Position numbers and translations under genes: made by a program. Below, in pieces: positions 1 through 8,526 of a stretch of DNA of 64,000 nt. The notes under the pieces were generated by a model. It was not told where the DNA came from. It ran no database searches and saw only the letters and a list, made by a program, of their open reading frames with translations. This stretch comes from Sulfurovum sp. TSL1 (lineage in GTDB: Bacteria; Campylobacterota; Campylobacteria; Campylobacterales; Sulfurovaceae), in contig NZ_BPFI01000001.1 of NCBI RefSeq assembly GCF_019972135.1, positions 479,106-543,105 of the forward strand. The letters are read 5' to 3'. How positions within the stretch are numbered: the first letter of the stretch is position 1; each line of letters begins with the position of its first letter.

Positions 1-26
1 GATAACCCCAGATTTGTAAATGACAT
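1..26 (-). CDS. 5' end of a probable DEAD-box RNA helicase (partial)
   Basis: On the reverse strand an ATG at position 26 opens a frame reading MSFTNLGL before the window ends. This is the usual opening of RhlE-type DEAD-box helicases, where the Q-motif region follows. An AAGG lies about nine bases upstream. Only eight residues are visible, so the call rests on N-terminal resemblance alone and could be wrong. If correct, the gene is divergent from the ankyrin gene and the two share the 27-292 intergenic region. Confidence 0.35.
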
Positions 27-244
27 GTATGTATACCTTATGAACGAGCCTACCATCTGATGTGAGAGGTCGGTCCTAGGCTAAGTTAGTTGTTTAATTT
101 TATTGTAGTGCCCCAAGGGCATTATTCCCTATAGTCAGGGTAAATAGAAGTCGTTGACCGATGTACGCTTAAATTGTTTGACATTATAGCGTAATTTTAT
201 AGTCATTATATTTTATATGTAAGGATGATCAACATTTGGATATC

Positions 245-304
245 CATCTCCTCATTATTAGTTTATTTAAATACAATATAATATAATCAGACAATGAGGA
301 GATG
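245..304 (+). promoter_or_regulatory. Promoter and inverted repeat covering the ankyrin gene RBS
   Basis: Two overlapping TATAAT boxes lie at 277-282 and 282-287. A 12-bp perfect inverted repeat joins CATCTCCTCATT (245-256) to AATGAGGAGATG (293-304), which contains the AGGAG ribosome binding site and the first ATG. If transcription begins upstream of 245 the repeat would form an RNA hairpin hiding the RBS. If it begins from the TATAAT boxes, the repeat can only act as DNA, for example as an operator. The rest of 27-244 shows a few short GC-rich palindromes but no gene I can support. Confidence 0.5.
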
Positions 305-307
305 ACT

Positions 308-682
308 ATGGCAGATGAAGATTTTATGAGACTTGAAAAAATTGTCTATGACAATGACTTAGAGGCATTTAAGAAAGAATTTGAGAACGGCATGGATATT
401 GACATTCAAAATATATACGGATGGACCCCGCTTCACATAGCTATCAGACGGGACAGAAGAGATATGGTTGAGTATCTTTGGGGACAAGGAGCCGATATCG
501 ATAAAGTAGATGGTGTTGGATGGACACCTCTCATGGAAGCTGTGATGGATGACATGCCGGAAATTTGTGCCTATCTTATAGAAAAAGGTGCTGACGTTAC
601 CATCGCCAATCATAGAGGTGCAACCGCAGCTATGATTGCTCAAAAATTTGGACGTGACTCCATGGCAAAGTATTTTAAGTAG
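308..682 (+). CDS. Ankyrin repeat protein
   Basis: Small (124 aa) cytoplasmic protein made of ankyrin repeats. The repeat consensus is visible twice: YGWTPLHIAIRRDRRDMVEY, then GWTPLMEAVMDDMPEICAYL followed by EKGADVTIANHRG. A third, partial repeat follows at the C-terminus. No signal peptide or membrane segment is seen. I chose the ATG at 308 because AGGAG ends six bases upstream; the ATG at 302 directly abuts the RBS. Ankyrin repeats mediate protein-protein contacts, and the partner is unknown. The cation exporter gene follows 9 bp downstream, so the two may be co-transcribed. In other bacteria small ankyrin proteins often sit beside catalase genes, but here katG is 38 kb away. Confidence 0.85.
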   Translation: MADEDFMRLEKIVYDNDLEAFKKEFENGMDIDIQNIYGWTPLHIAIRRDRRDMVEYLWGQGADIDKVDGVGWTPLMEAVMDDMPEICAYLIEKGADVTIANHRGATAAMIAQKFGRDSMAKYFK

Positions 683-691
683 TCCCCATTC

Positions 692-1606
692 ATGTCAGAT
701 TCACACAGCCATCATCACCATGAAATAAATAACTATAACCGTTCTTTTGCCATAGGCATTACACTCAATGTCATTTTTGTGATCATTGAAGTAAGTTATG
801 GACTTGTTGCTGACTCTTTGGCACTTATAGCAGATGCCGGGCATAACTTCAGTGATGTTCTGAGCCTTATGCTTGCATGGGGTGCAAGCTATCTGGCAAC
901 GAAACACCCAACGCACAAAAGAACCTATGGCTTACGTAAAGTCACCATTATGGCTTCTTTGGTTTCGGCTGTATTACTTCTGGTGGCACTGGGCGGTATC
1001 GCGTGGGAATCCGTAGAACGCCTCTCTTCCCCTGAACCTGTGAATGGGATGATCATTATTGTGGTTGCTGCGATCGGTGTGGTCATCAATACCGCAACAG
1101 CACTGCTTTTTGTCAAAGGTCAAAAACATGATCTTAACATCCGGGCAGCATACCTGCATATGGCGGCTGATGCAGCCATCTCTTTGGGTGTTGTAGTCGC
1201 CGGTATCGCCATCATGATCACAGGCTGGCTTTGGCTAGATCCTCTTATCAGTCTTTTTATTGTGTTAGTTATCCTGATCGGAACATGGAGTCTACTCAGA
1301 GATTCTATAGATCTCTCCATCGATGCAGTACCACAGGGGATAGATGTTTACCATATCAAAAACTATCTCACAGGTCTAAAAAATGTAACCGAGATACATG
1401 ACCTGCACATTTGGGCCATTAGTACCACGGAGATAGCCCTGACCGTGCATCTTGTAACGACCCATGAGCTGATCGACAATTGTTTCTTGGAACAGATACA
1501 AGCACATCTTCATCATCACTGTGGCATTAGCCATGCCACTATTCAGATCGAAAATGAAGCGGACGATTACAGCTGTGTATTAAATCGTGATGAATGTAAA
1601 TTTTAA
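692..1606 (+). CDS. CDF-family cation efflux transporter (CzcD/ZitB-like)
   Basis: 304-aa inner-membrane metal:proton antiporter, normal length for the family. A His-rich N-terminus (HSHHHH) is followed by about six membrane helices. The family's metal site is seen as DAGHNFSD in helix 2 and HMAADAAISLGVV in helix 5. A cytoplasmic ferredoxin-like C-terminal domain follows, containing HDLHIWAIS. Likely substrates are Zn(II), with Co(II) or Cd(II) possible; sequence alone cannot decide. The start lacks a strong RBS, which fits translation coupled to the ankyrin gene just upstream. A hairpin at 1620-1672 lies after the stop codon. Confidence 0.93.
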   Translation: MSDSHSHHHHEINNYNRSFAIGITLNVIFVIIEVSYGLVADSLALIADAGHNFSDVLSLMLAWGASYLATKHPTHKRTYGLRKVTIMASLVSAVLLLVALGGIAWESVERLSSPEPVNGMIIIVVAAIGVVINTATALLFVKGQKHDLNIRAAYLHMAADAAISLGVVVAGIAIMITGWLWLDPLISLFIVLVILIGTWSLLRDSIDLSIDAVPQGIDVYHIKNYLTGLKNVTEIHDLHIWAISTTEIALTVHLVTTHELIDNCFLEQIQAHLHHHCGISHATIQIENEADDYSCVLNRDECKF

Positions 1607-1619
1607 ACCTTGATACTCC

Positions 1620-1676
1620 ATGCAAAGCAGGAGTTCATCACTTTGATGAGCCCCGGAAGCTCACTGCTGCATTTTG
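1620..1676 (+). terminator. Structured hairpin after the cation exporter gene
   Basis: Nested pairing is visible. ATGCA pairs with TGCAT, GCAG with CTGC and GAG with CTC, enclosing a second hairpin TCATCA-ctt-TGATGA. A TTTTG tract follows. It most likely ends the ankyrin-exporter transcript. The branched shape is more elaborate than a simple terminator, so a small structured RNA remains possible. Confidence 0.4.
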
Positions 1677-1726
1677 TAGTTTTATAGATATCACGGTACA
1701 CTTCTATTTCCAAAAGAAAAAAACAT

Positions 1727-1802
1727 GTCCTCATCGCTTAACTGGATAAAGCAGGGCCCTCCTAAGGCCTAGCTCGAGGTTCGAGTCCTCGTGGGGACAC
1801 CA
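1727..1802 (+). tRNA. tRNA-Arg (anticodon CCU)
   Basis: A full cloverleaf can be drawn. The acceptor stem is GTCCTCA/TGGGGAC, the D-arm lies near TCGCTTAACTGGATAAAGC, and the anticodon stem GGGCC/GGCCT encloses loop CTCCTAA with anticodon CCT. The T-arm is CGAGG-TTCGAGT-CCTCG. The discriminator base is A and the terminal CCA is encoded. It reads AGG codons. Confidence 0.95.
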
Positions 1803-1932
1803 CCATCTACCTCTTAACATACTTGATATCACAACTTTATGCACAATGTTATGTAAAAAAATGACAATATGACATTTTTTCAGCAACTCTCTCTATAATA
1901 GACTATGATACACCTACACAACAAAGGAGTCA

Positions 1933-2262
1933 ATGGTGGAAGGTATGATAAAAGTGATGTATACAGTGATGTGCAAGAATGATGTCAATGAAACAGTGAG
2001 CCTGGCTGAGATACTGGCAAATGAAAAGGTTCAGAAGGCCATCAAGAGCGAATTTGCTCCGGGGCTGAGGAACCTTGCACTCTCTTGCAAAGAGGATACA
2101 GAGGTTTATTTGAAAACAGACAAGGTCGTGTATGAAATGACCGTCAGCAAAAACGACTTTGCGGACCTTGTGGTGCTGGCTGAAGAGGATGCCCGAAAAC
2201 ATAAACGTCTCAAAAAAGAGTGTGATGGAGTGGAATTGGTTGATATTTTAACCATTGAGTAG
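1933..2262 (+). CDS. Conserved hypothetical protein, 109 aa
   Basis: I do not recognise a named family. The protein is soluble, with no signal peptide or membrane helix, and contains three cysteines (MCKND, LSCKED, KECDG) and many acidic and lysine residues. AAGGAG lies correctly spaced before the ATG, supporting expression. A TATGAT-like -10 is present near 1904. It precedes the SUV3-like helicase gene by 57 bp on the same strand and may be co-transcribed. Function unknown. Confidence 0.7.
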   Translation: MVEGMIKVMYTVMCKNDVNETVSLAEILANEKVQKAIKSEFAPGLRNLALSCKEDTEVYLKTDKVVYEMTVSKNDFADLVVLAEEDARKHKRLKKECDGVELVDILTIE

Positions 2263-2319
2263 ACACAAGGATCACTTTTTCATGTTATACTTAGTCAAAA
2301 TAAAGAATGATAGAAGACT

Positions 2320-5136
2320 ATGGCAAAGAAAAAGAAAAAATACTTTATAAAACTGAATAATAAAATACGGAACTATTTTAATGGTCTGCCTTTTGATGAA
2401 GGGGTGGATACGCTGGATGAAGACAAGCTCATAGAGCTTATCATGCTGCTGGAACTCACCCTTCCCTCACATACCAAAGAAGAGATGGTACGTGCACTCA
2501 GACGTGTCTGGAGTGAAGGTGATGCAGTCTCCAGAGAAAAGATAGTCTCTTACCTTACAAAGCGTTACAAAGCGGTTCCCTACTCCGGAGAGCGTAAGCG
2601 TCCTCAAGACAAAGTAGAGAAGATCCTCCAGCTCTTAGGTGACACTGACTACACCAAACATGAAGAAAACCTGATCCTTGAGGCATTTATCGATGTGAAA
2701 AGCAGTAAGATCACTGAAGAAAAAGTACGCAATAAGCTCAACTATTTACGAATGAGAAACCGACTTCATACACTTGAAAAATCTTTGGAAGTCGTGTTCA
2801 ATTCCATGAATGAAATGGAGTTTTACCATAGCTTCACTTTTTCACTGCAGAACTTTGACTTTAATAAACTGCTTCTGTGTACAACTGCAACGCTGAATGT
2901 AGATGAACTCTGGAATTTGGACGATGAAGAGATCATCACTAAACTCGAAGCGCTAAAAGAAGAGACTATTAACAAAAAAACTGTAGAGATAGAAGCGTTT
3001 CTGAAACATGTACAGGATACTAAACATGCTTACCTGACAGAACAAGAGATCAGTACTGCACTCAAAAGTATGCCTCCGGAAGTATCACTTTATCATGCGC
3101 CTCTGGCATTTGAAACTGTTGAAAAAATATTGAGAGAGATCAGCGATAAATATGAAGTGTTTGAAAGCACGGATCATATCATTATAGAGAAAGAGAAAAA
3201 CGATGACCTGTTTGGTACCACACTCTTTTACAATACCTCTGTTTCCTATGAAAAACCGTTTATTTACAACCTCATTTGGAGAGGCAAAGAACTGCCTGTT
3301 AAAGAAGATATCAACCGGGTCAATGATGATCTCCTTGCACACTTCAGAGTTGCAATAGATGACGTGATCTCCGATATGAGAGAAGAGAGCGACAAACTGG
3401 ATATAGAAGATGAAAAACTGCATGAGTTCATCGTACGTTTTGTAGAACCGCAGATACGATCCTCCAACGTGCTCAAGTTCAAAGAGAAAAGTAAAAGACG
3501 CATACTCTTTCACTTCGGAGAATATATCAGGCCTCTGCTTGAGAAACAAAAACGTGAAGAGTTGCTGGCTAAAACGATCCGTGACTTTAAAAACCTCTTC
3601 CCTCTTGCGCGTGAACTGAAAAGAAAGATCATCTTTCATGTAGGACCGACAAACTCCGGGAAAACCTATGCATCACTTAAAGAGCTGGAGGCGGCAGAGA
3701 CAGGCTACTACCTTGCACCTCTGCGGCTTCTTGCACTCGAAGGGTATGAAAATCTCAAAAAAGAAGGTGTCGCGGTCTCGCTCATCACGGGTGAAGAAGA
3801 GATCATCGACGAAGAATCCACCCATATCTCTTCGACGATAGAGATGATGAATGCCTCAGTAGATGTGGATGTTTGTGTCATCGATGAGATCCAGATGATC
3901 GCAGACCGTGACAGAGGATGGGCTTGGGCAAATGCGCTTATAGGCGTACCTGCCAGAAAAGTCATACTTACAGGGTCCAGTAATGCGCTTCATGCGGTAA
4001 AGGAACTCTGTACCTACCTGGGTGAAGAGTTGGAAGTGGTCCACTTTGAACGAAAAAATGAACTGTCCATGCTGCCTAAACCTACCTCCATGAAGCATAT
4101 AGAGCCCCAGACCGCGGTCGTTGCCTTTTCCCGACGTGATGTCCTTTCACTCAAACAGCAACTCAGTGAAAGGTATTCGGTCTCTGTCGTATACGGTAAT
4201 CTTTCTCCTGAAGTCAGACGTGAAGAAGCCAGACGTTTCAGAGAAGGTGAAAGCCAAATACTCGTTGCCACAGATGCTATAGCCATGGGACTGAATCTTC
4301 CCATCAAGACCCTGCTCTTTTCCAAAGACAACAAGTTTGACGGTCTAAGAAGACGCGAACTTCTTCCTACAGAAGTACTCCAGATCTCCGGACGGGCAGG
4401 ACGTTACGGTTTTGAGGAAAAAGGATATGTGGGTGCATTGGATGAGACGGCACTGGCCACCATCACTTCAGCCTTTCATATGCCGCTTCCGGACCTTAAA
4501 TTGCCTGTTTCTGTCATGGCCAGTTTGGAACATGTCATGCTCATAGGTGAGATACTCGAAACCGATAACATATTGGATATTCTTGCATTTTTTGCGGAAA
4601 ATATGGAGTTTGAAGGTCCTTTTGTAGCCGCTAACATCGACTCTATGCTCGAAATAGCCGCCATCGTCAGTGAATATGATCTGGACCTGAAAACTCGTTT
4701 TTATCTCTCCTGTGCACCTGCAAGTATCTCATCGCCCTATATAGAATCGGTCTTCCACCGTTATATCCGTCAGATCGAAGCAGGAGGGAAAGTACTCTAT
4801 ATCCCGCCACGAGACCTCCCTGCGTTTGCACAGACCAATGATATGCTGCTCAATGCAGAGGACAGGGTAAGAGAGATCTCACTCTATCTGTGGCTCTCCT
4901 TCAAATTCCCCGATATTTTTCAGGATACGGACAAAGCTGTGGCCGCCAGAGTACGATTGAACAACTTCATTGAAAATTCTCTTAGACAGGGACACTTCAC
5001 CAAACAGTGTCGTAAGTGTGGGAAGGTACTTGACTTCTCTTACAGATTTTCCATTTGTGATGAGTGCCACAGTAAAAATAAAAGAGGCGCAGGATCTTCG
5101 GGCTATACTGGCTATCGCGGCCGAAAACGACGGTAA
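2320..5136 (+). CDS. SUV3-like superfamily 2 RNA helicase with C-terminal zinc ribbon
   Basis: A 938-aa ATP-dependent helicase. A long N-terminal region of about 430 residues, without motifs I recognise, precedes the helicase core. Motif I is GPTNSGKT near residue 442, the SUV3-type Walker A. DEIQ lies near residue 522 and motif VI, QISGRAGRYG, near 688. The C-terminal part resembles the SUV3 C-domain. It ends in a CRKC...CDEC zinc ribbon near residues 897-923 and a basic RGRKRR tail. SUV3 enzymes unwind RNA with exoribonucleases in mitochondrial RNA turnover. A role in bacterial RNA decay is inferred from family membership, not shown here. The zinc ribbon and long N-terminus differ from the eukaryotic proteins. 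Confidence 0.9.
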   Translation: MAKKKKKYFIKLNNKIRNYFNGLPFDEGVDTLDEDKLIELIMLLELTLPSHTKEEMVRALRRVWSEGDAVSREKIVSYLTKRYKAVPYSGERKRPQDKVEKILQLLGDTDYTKHEENLILEAFIDVKSSKITEEKVRNKLNYLRMRNRLHTLEKSLEVVFNSMNEMEFYHSFTFSLQNFDFNKLLLCTTATLNVDELWNLDDEEIITKLEALKEETINKKTVEIEAFLKHVQDTKHAYLTEQEISTALKSMPPEVSLYHAPLAFETVEKILREISDKYEVFESTDHIIIEKEKNDDLFGTTLFYNTSVSYEKPFIYNLIWRGKELPVKEDINRVNDDLLAHFRVAIDDVISDMREESDKLDIEDEKLHEFIVRFVEPQIRSSNVLKFKEKSKRRILFHFGEYIRPLLEKQKREELLAKTIRDFKNLFPLARELKRKIIFHVGPTNSGKTYASLKELEAAETGYYLAPLRLLALEGYENLKKEGVAVSLITGEEEIIDEESTHISSTIEMMNASVDVDVCVIDEIQMIADRDRGWAWANALIGVPARKVILTGSSNALHAVKELCTYLGEELEVVHFERKNELSMLPKPTSMKHIEPQTAVVAFSRRDVLSLKQQLSERYSVSVVYGNLSPEVRREEARRFREGESQILVATDAIAMGLNLPIKTLLFSKDNKFDGLRRRELLPTEVLQISGRAGRYGFEEKGYVGALDETALATITSAFHMPLPDLKLPVSVMASLEHVMLIGEILETDNILDILAFFAENMEFEGPFVAANIDSMLEIAAIVSEYDLDLKTRFYLSCAPASISSPYIESVFHRYIRQIEAGGKVLYIPPRDLPAFAQTNDMLLNAEDRVREISLYLWLSFKFPDIFQDTDKAVAARVRLNNFIENSLRQGHFTKQCRKCGKVLDFSYRFSICDECHSKNKRGAGSSGYTGYRGRKRR

Positions 5137-5169
5137 ACAAGACTCTGGTTGAATTGAATAGAGACTTGC

Positions 5170-5658
5170 ATGCAGATAAACAAAGTATCAAATAATGAGC
5201 AGCTAAGCACCATTGAAACGCTTGCAAATGAAATATGGTATGAACACTACACCCCAATCATAGGCAAGCATCAAGTGGCGTATATGCTGGAGAAGTTTCA
5301 ATCCGTTGAAACGATGATGGAACAGATCAAAAACGGTTTCCAATACTTTTTAATTCTAGATGACAATGTACCCGTAGGATATATGAGTGTGGAACTTCTC
5401 TCAGATAGCGTGTTCCTAAGTAAATTTTATATGACAAAGAGTGCACGGGGTAAAGGATATGGACGAAGAATGATAGCCTACCTGGAAACGTTGGCCAAAG
5501 AAAAAGATCTTCACACTATTTCACTCACAGTCAACAGGTATAATACGGGAAGCATTACCATGTATGAAAAAGTTGGTTTTGTTGTTTCCGGCACAGTGGT
5601 GAAAGATATCGGTGAAGGGTTTATCATGGATGACTATCAGATGGAAAAGAGACTCTAA
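5170..5658 (+). CDS. GNAT-family N-acetyltransferase
   Basis: 162-aa cytoplasmic acetyl-CoA-dependent transferase. The acetyl-CoA-binding motif A is seen as ARGKGYGRRMIAYLETLA, followed by SITMYEKVGFVV (motif B) and a C-terminal strand. Length and order fit single-domain GNAT proteins of the YhbS/SpeG-like general group. The substrate cannot be told from sequence. It follows the helicase gene by 33 bp on the same strand and has only a weak RBS. Confidence 0.88.
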   Translation: MQINKVSNNEQLSTIETLANEIWYEHYTPIIGKHQVAYMLEKFQSVETMMEQIKNGFQYFLILDDNVPVGYMSVELLSDSVFLSKFYMTKSARGKGYGRRMIAYLETLAKEKDLHTISLTVNRYNTGSITMYEKVGFVVSGTVVKDIGEGFIMDDYQMEKRL

Positions 5659-5836
5659 ACTTCCTGATTTCATCTCAGTAGGATATAATAAGAGAAAAAC
5701 AATTCAAATGAACAGAAAGAGTATCTGCAAGATACTCAGGAAAACAAACAGTTTATATTCAATGGATCATAAGCTATGAACAAGCATTTAACAGTGCCCA
5801 AGTATAAAAATATTGAACCGATAAAAGGCACTGACG

Positions 5837-6688
5837 ATGACAGAAAAATTCATAGTAAAAGAAAGATCCAAACTTTTAGATTTTCTTTTTATCCATCTTA
5901 CAGGCTGGTCCAAAAAGACCATCAAACAGCGTTTACAGGGGTCAAGTATTGCTGTGAATGGTGAAATTAATACCAAACATGATTTTCCTCTACATGTCAA
6001 TGATGTGGTAGAAGTGGGTGTAGTCAAAAAAGCTTCGACACAGACGCTACACAAATTAGAGATCCTCTATCAGGATAAAGAGATCATCGCTATCAATAAA
6101 CCTGCGGGACTTTTGTCCGTTGGTAATACGACAGAAAGCAAACAGCATGCCCTTGCCATACTGAGGGATCAACTCTCACATGGTAAAAAACAGGTGAAGC
6201 TCTGGCCTGTACATAGATTGGATCGGGATACCTCGGGCATACTGCTCTTTGCAACCTCCAAAGAGATGAGAGAAGCGGTGATGGACAAATGGGGTATATC
6301 TGAGAAGGTCTATCTGGCTATCGTTGAGGGGTGTCCAAAAGAAAAAAAAGGGACCATAGATCAACCCTTAAGAGCCGATGAAAAAGTGTACCGCATGCAT
6401 GTAGGGAAACATCCCGATGCCAAACCTGCCATTACCCACTATGCCGTGAAACAAACCGTCTCCGAACGATCTTTGCTGGAGGTCAGAATAGAAACAGGAA
6501 GACAGCACCAGATACGGGCACATTTGGCTTGGCTGGGGCACAGTATCATCGGTGATGAACGTTATGGAACCAAAGGTGAAAGAATGGGACTTCATGCAAA
6601 AAAACTGACAATTATCCATCCTGTAAAGAAAAAACCTATCTCTTTTGAGGTAGATGCTCCAAGGGATTTTTATGCACTTTTGCGTTGA
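5837..6688 (+). CDS. RluA-family RNA pseudouridine synthase
   Basis: 283-aa enzyme that converts uridine to pseudouridine in rRNA or tRNA. An N-terminal S4-like RNA-binding region (residues about 5-60, GWSKKTIKQRLQGSSIAVNG) precedes the catalytic domain. The catalytic motif is HRLDRDTSGI, with the essential Asp. The conserved GRQHQIRAHLAWLGHSIIGD follows near the C-terminus. Which rRNA position it modifies cannot be said; it could be an RluC/RluD-like or a lineage-specific paralogue. Confidence 0.93.
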   Translation: MTEKFIVKERSKLLDFLFIHLTGWSKKTIKQRLQGSSIAVNGEINTKHDFPLHVNDVVEVGVVKKASTQTLHKLEILYQDKEIIAINKPAGLLSVGNTTESKQHALAILRDQLSHGKKQVKLWPVHRLDRDTSGILLFATSKEMREAVMDKWGISEKVYLAIVEGCPKEKKGTIDQPLRADEKVYRMHVGKHPDAKPAITHYAVKQTVSERSLLEVRIETGRQHQIRAHLAWLGHSIIGDERYGTKGERMGLHAKKLTIIHPVKKKPISFEVDAPRDFYALLR

Positions 6689-6861
6689 ACAGGGAAGATT
6701 GTTCTTCTGACAAAAAAAGATAAATTGATGTAAGCCACATCAGTAAAACTTCTCTTGATCTCTGCAGATAGCAGCCTCAACTTTTTACACACTTCTTTAA
6801 ATTGTGGTATACTTTTCATATGTTCATGGGCAAGAATGTACAAAATCTTGATCTCAGCCAT

Positions 6862-6875
6862 ACAGTTTAAACTGT
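6862..6875. promoter_or_regulatory. 14-bp palindrome upstream of lapA-like gene
   Basis: ACAGTTTAAACTGT is a perfect palindrome ending about 25 bp before the LapA-like start codon. It could be an operator. No regulator is assigned. Confidence 0.25.
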
Positions 6876-6899
6876 TCCATCAACCAAAGAGGATGTTTT

Positions 6900-7094
6900 A
6901 TGAATGTTAAAATTATTTCCATCATTGCATTGATCGTTCTTGTTGTTTTGTTTGTTGTGCAAAATATTTCTGTCGTAGAAATTACATTTTTATTTTGGTC
7001 TCTTCAAATGTCTCGTGCCTTACTTATTTTTTTCCTGCTTGCGATCGGTATCGCTATAGGTTGGCTTTTACATGCGCACTTTAAAGGTGAATGA
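6900..7094 (+). CDS. lapA: LapA/DUF1049-type small membrane protein
   Basis: 64-aa protein with two predicted membrane helices (about residues 4-22 and 38-58) separated by SVVEITFLFWSLQMSRALL. That pattern is typical of the lipopolysaccharide assembly protein A domain (DUF1049). LapA in E. coli works with LapB to control LPS synthesis through LpxC turnover. The same role here is inference, and no lapB is visible nearby. GAGGATGTTTTATG provides the RBS. Confidence 0.8.
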   Translation: MNVKIISIIALIVLVVLFVVQNISVVEITFLFWSLQMSRALLIFFLLAIGIAIGWLLHAHFKGE

Positions 7095-7191
7095 TATATC
7101 ATACAAAGAACTCGTATGGATCTGATGTACATCTCATTTTTGCTATAATGCCAACAAATATATGTAATTTTCATATAAACACTCTATAGAT

Positions 7192-8490
7192 TTGAAAGGA
7201 AAAATCATCAAATCATTTGAAAAACTCAATTTACATCCTGATATTCTAAAAGCCATAGCATCTGTCAAATACGAACAAACAACGGCGATACAGAACAAAG
7301 TCATACCTCCTGCACTCAAAGGTGCAGACATATTGGGTGCATCAAAGTCCGGTACCGGGAAAACAGCCGCCTATGTACTCCCACTGCTCAATAAACTGCA
7401 GAAAATTGTAAAACATGACCAGAAAGTAGTGAGAGCACTGATCATCGTTCCTACGATAGAGCTAGTGGACCAGGTTTCTCGTACGATCAATGACTTTAGC
7501 AAATATCTTGATATCAAGAATGTAAAGGTTCAAGGGGGGATACCCAAAAGTGCTCAACTCGAAAGGCTCTCTCAAGGTGCTGATATTATTGTCGCCACAC
7601 CGGGAAGACTGCAAAGCTTCATAGAAGATAAAAAGATCAATCTCTCCTACATTAATACTGTGATCCTGGATGAGGCAGATACCATGCTGGACCTGGGATT
7701 TCTTGGTGAGATACAAGGGATTCTCAAGCACTGTGCTCAGCCAAGACAAACAATGATGTTTTCTGCGACCATTTCACAAAATATTAAAAAACTTGCAAAA
7801 GAGTTTTTACGTGACCCTGTTATCGTTGAAGTAAGCCAGAGAAGAGATGTCGTTGATTTCATTGCGCACAGAGCCTACAAGGTAGACAAAGCCCGGAAAG
7901 CAGAATTGACCGCTAAGCTCATCCAGGATATGCATTTGGATCAAGTTTTACTTTTTGCCAGTACCAAAGAGTCTGCCAACAAGATATATGAATACCTGAG
8001 AAGTCAAAATATACGTACTTCCATCATACATGGGGATCTTACAAGAGGTGCCAGAGCAAAATCGTTAGCCCTTTTGAAAAGTGGGAAAACCCAGGTATTG
8101 GTAGCCACTGACATTGCGGCAAGAGGTATAGACATCAAAGAGCTCTCTATGGTCATTAACTATGATATGCCTGAGGGTACGGATGACTTTACGCATCGCG
8201 TAGGAAGAACCGGTAGAGCAAACCATAAAGGCTCAGTCATCTCTATTTTAACGACAAGAGATTATGATGTCTTCTCTAAAATGGAAAGAAACTTGCGCCT
8301 GAATATCAAAAGAGAGATCTATACCGGTTTTGAACTGACAGACAAACAGCCAAGACAAAAACAACCGAAGAAAAAATCACTGATCGAGCGAAAAGGCGGA
8401 TTTGACTTTCATAAACAAAAAATGCAAAAGAAAAATGCACAAAAAAAGATCGGTCAAACAAAGAAGAAGCCAACAGGACGAAAAAAATAA
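7192..8490 (+). CDS. DEAD-box RNA helicase (RhlE-like)
   Basis: ATP-dependent RNA helicase of about 430 aa. The motifs are in order: Q-motif region with TTAIQ, Walker A SKSGTGKT, PGRL, DEAD, SAT, and HRVGRTGRA. A lysine-rich C-terminal tail follows that probably binds RNA. The likely role is cold-responsive RNA remodelling, ribosome assembly or RNA decay. The start is uncertain. The listed TTG at 7192 has no RBS before it. AAAGGA at 7195-7200 is instead spaced six bases from an in-frame ATC at 7207, giving the expected N-terminus (I/M)KSFEKLNLHPDIL. Either a rare ATC start or a sequence error of ATG is possible. Confidence 0.93.
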   Translation: MKGKIIKSFEKLNLHPDILKAIASVKYEQTTAIQNKVIPPALKGADILGASKSGTGKTAAYVLPLLNKLQKIVKHDQKVVRALIIVPTIELVDQVSRTINDFSKYLDIKNVKVQGGIPKSAQLERLSQGADIIVATPGRLQSFIEDKKINLSYINTVILDEADTMLDLGFLGEIQGILKHCAQPRQTMMFSATISQNIKKLAKEFLRDPVIVEVSQRRDVVDFIAHRAYKVDKARKAELTAKLIQDMHLDQVLLFASTKESANKIYEYLRSQNIRTSIIHGDLTRGARAKSLALLKSGKTQVLVATDIAARGIDIKELSMVINYDMPEGTDDFTHRVGRTGRANHKGSVISILTTRDYDVFSKMERNLRLNIKREIYTGFELTDKQPRQKQPKKKSLIERKGGFDFHKQKMQKKNAQKKIGQTKKKPTGRKK

Positions 8491-8526
8491 AAGATCCGTA
8501 CCTTGACTTGAGAGAAGGTATACACC

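Noticed and set aside
1-175. Structured non-coding RNA or rRNA fragment at the window start
   Set aside because: Short GC-rich palindromes are present, but I could not match a known RNA, and the reverse-strand start codon with MSFTNLGL explains the left end better as a promoter region.
6670-6861. Reverse-strand 63-aa frame between the pseudouridine synthase and lapA genes
   Set aside because: No RBS, overlap with the end of the pseudouridine synthase gene, and no recognisable domain. It cannot be fully excluded.
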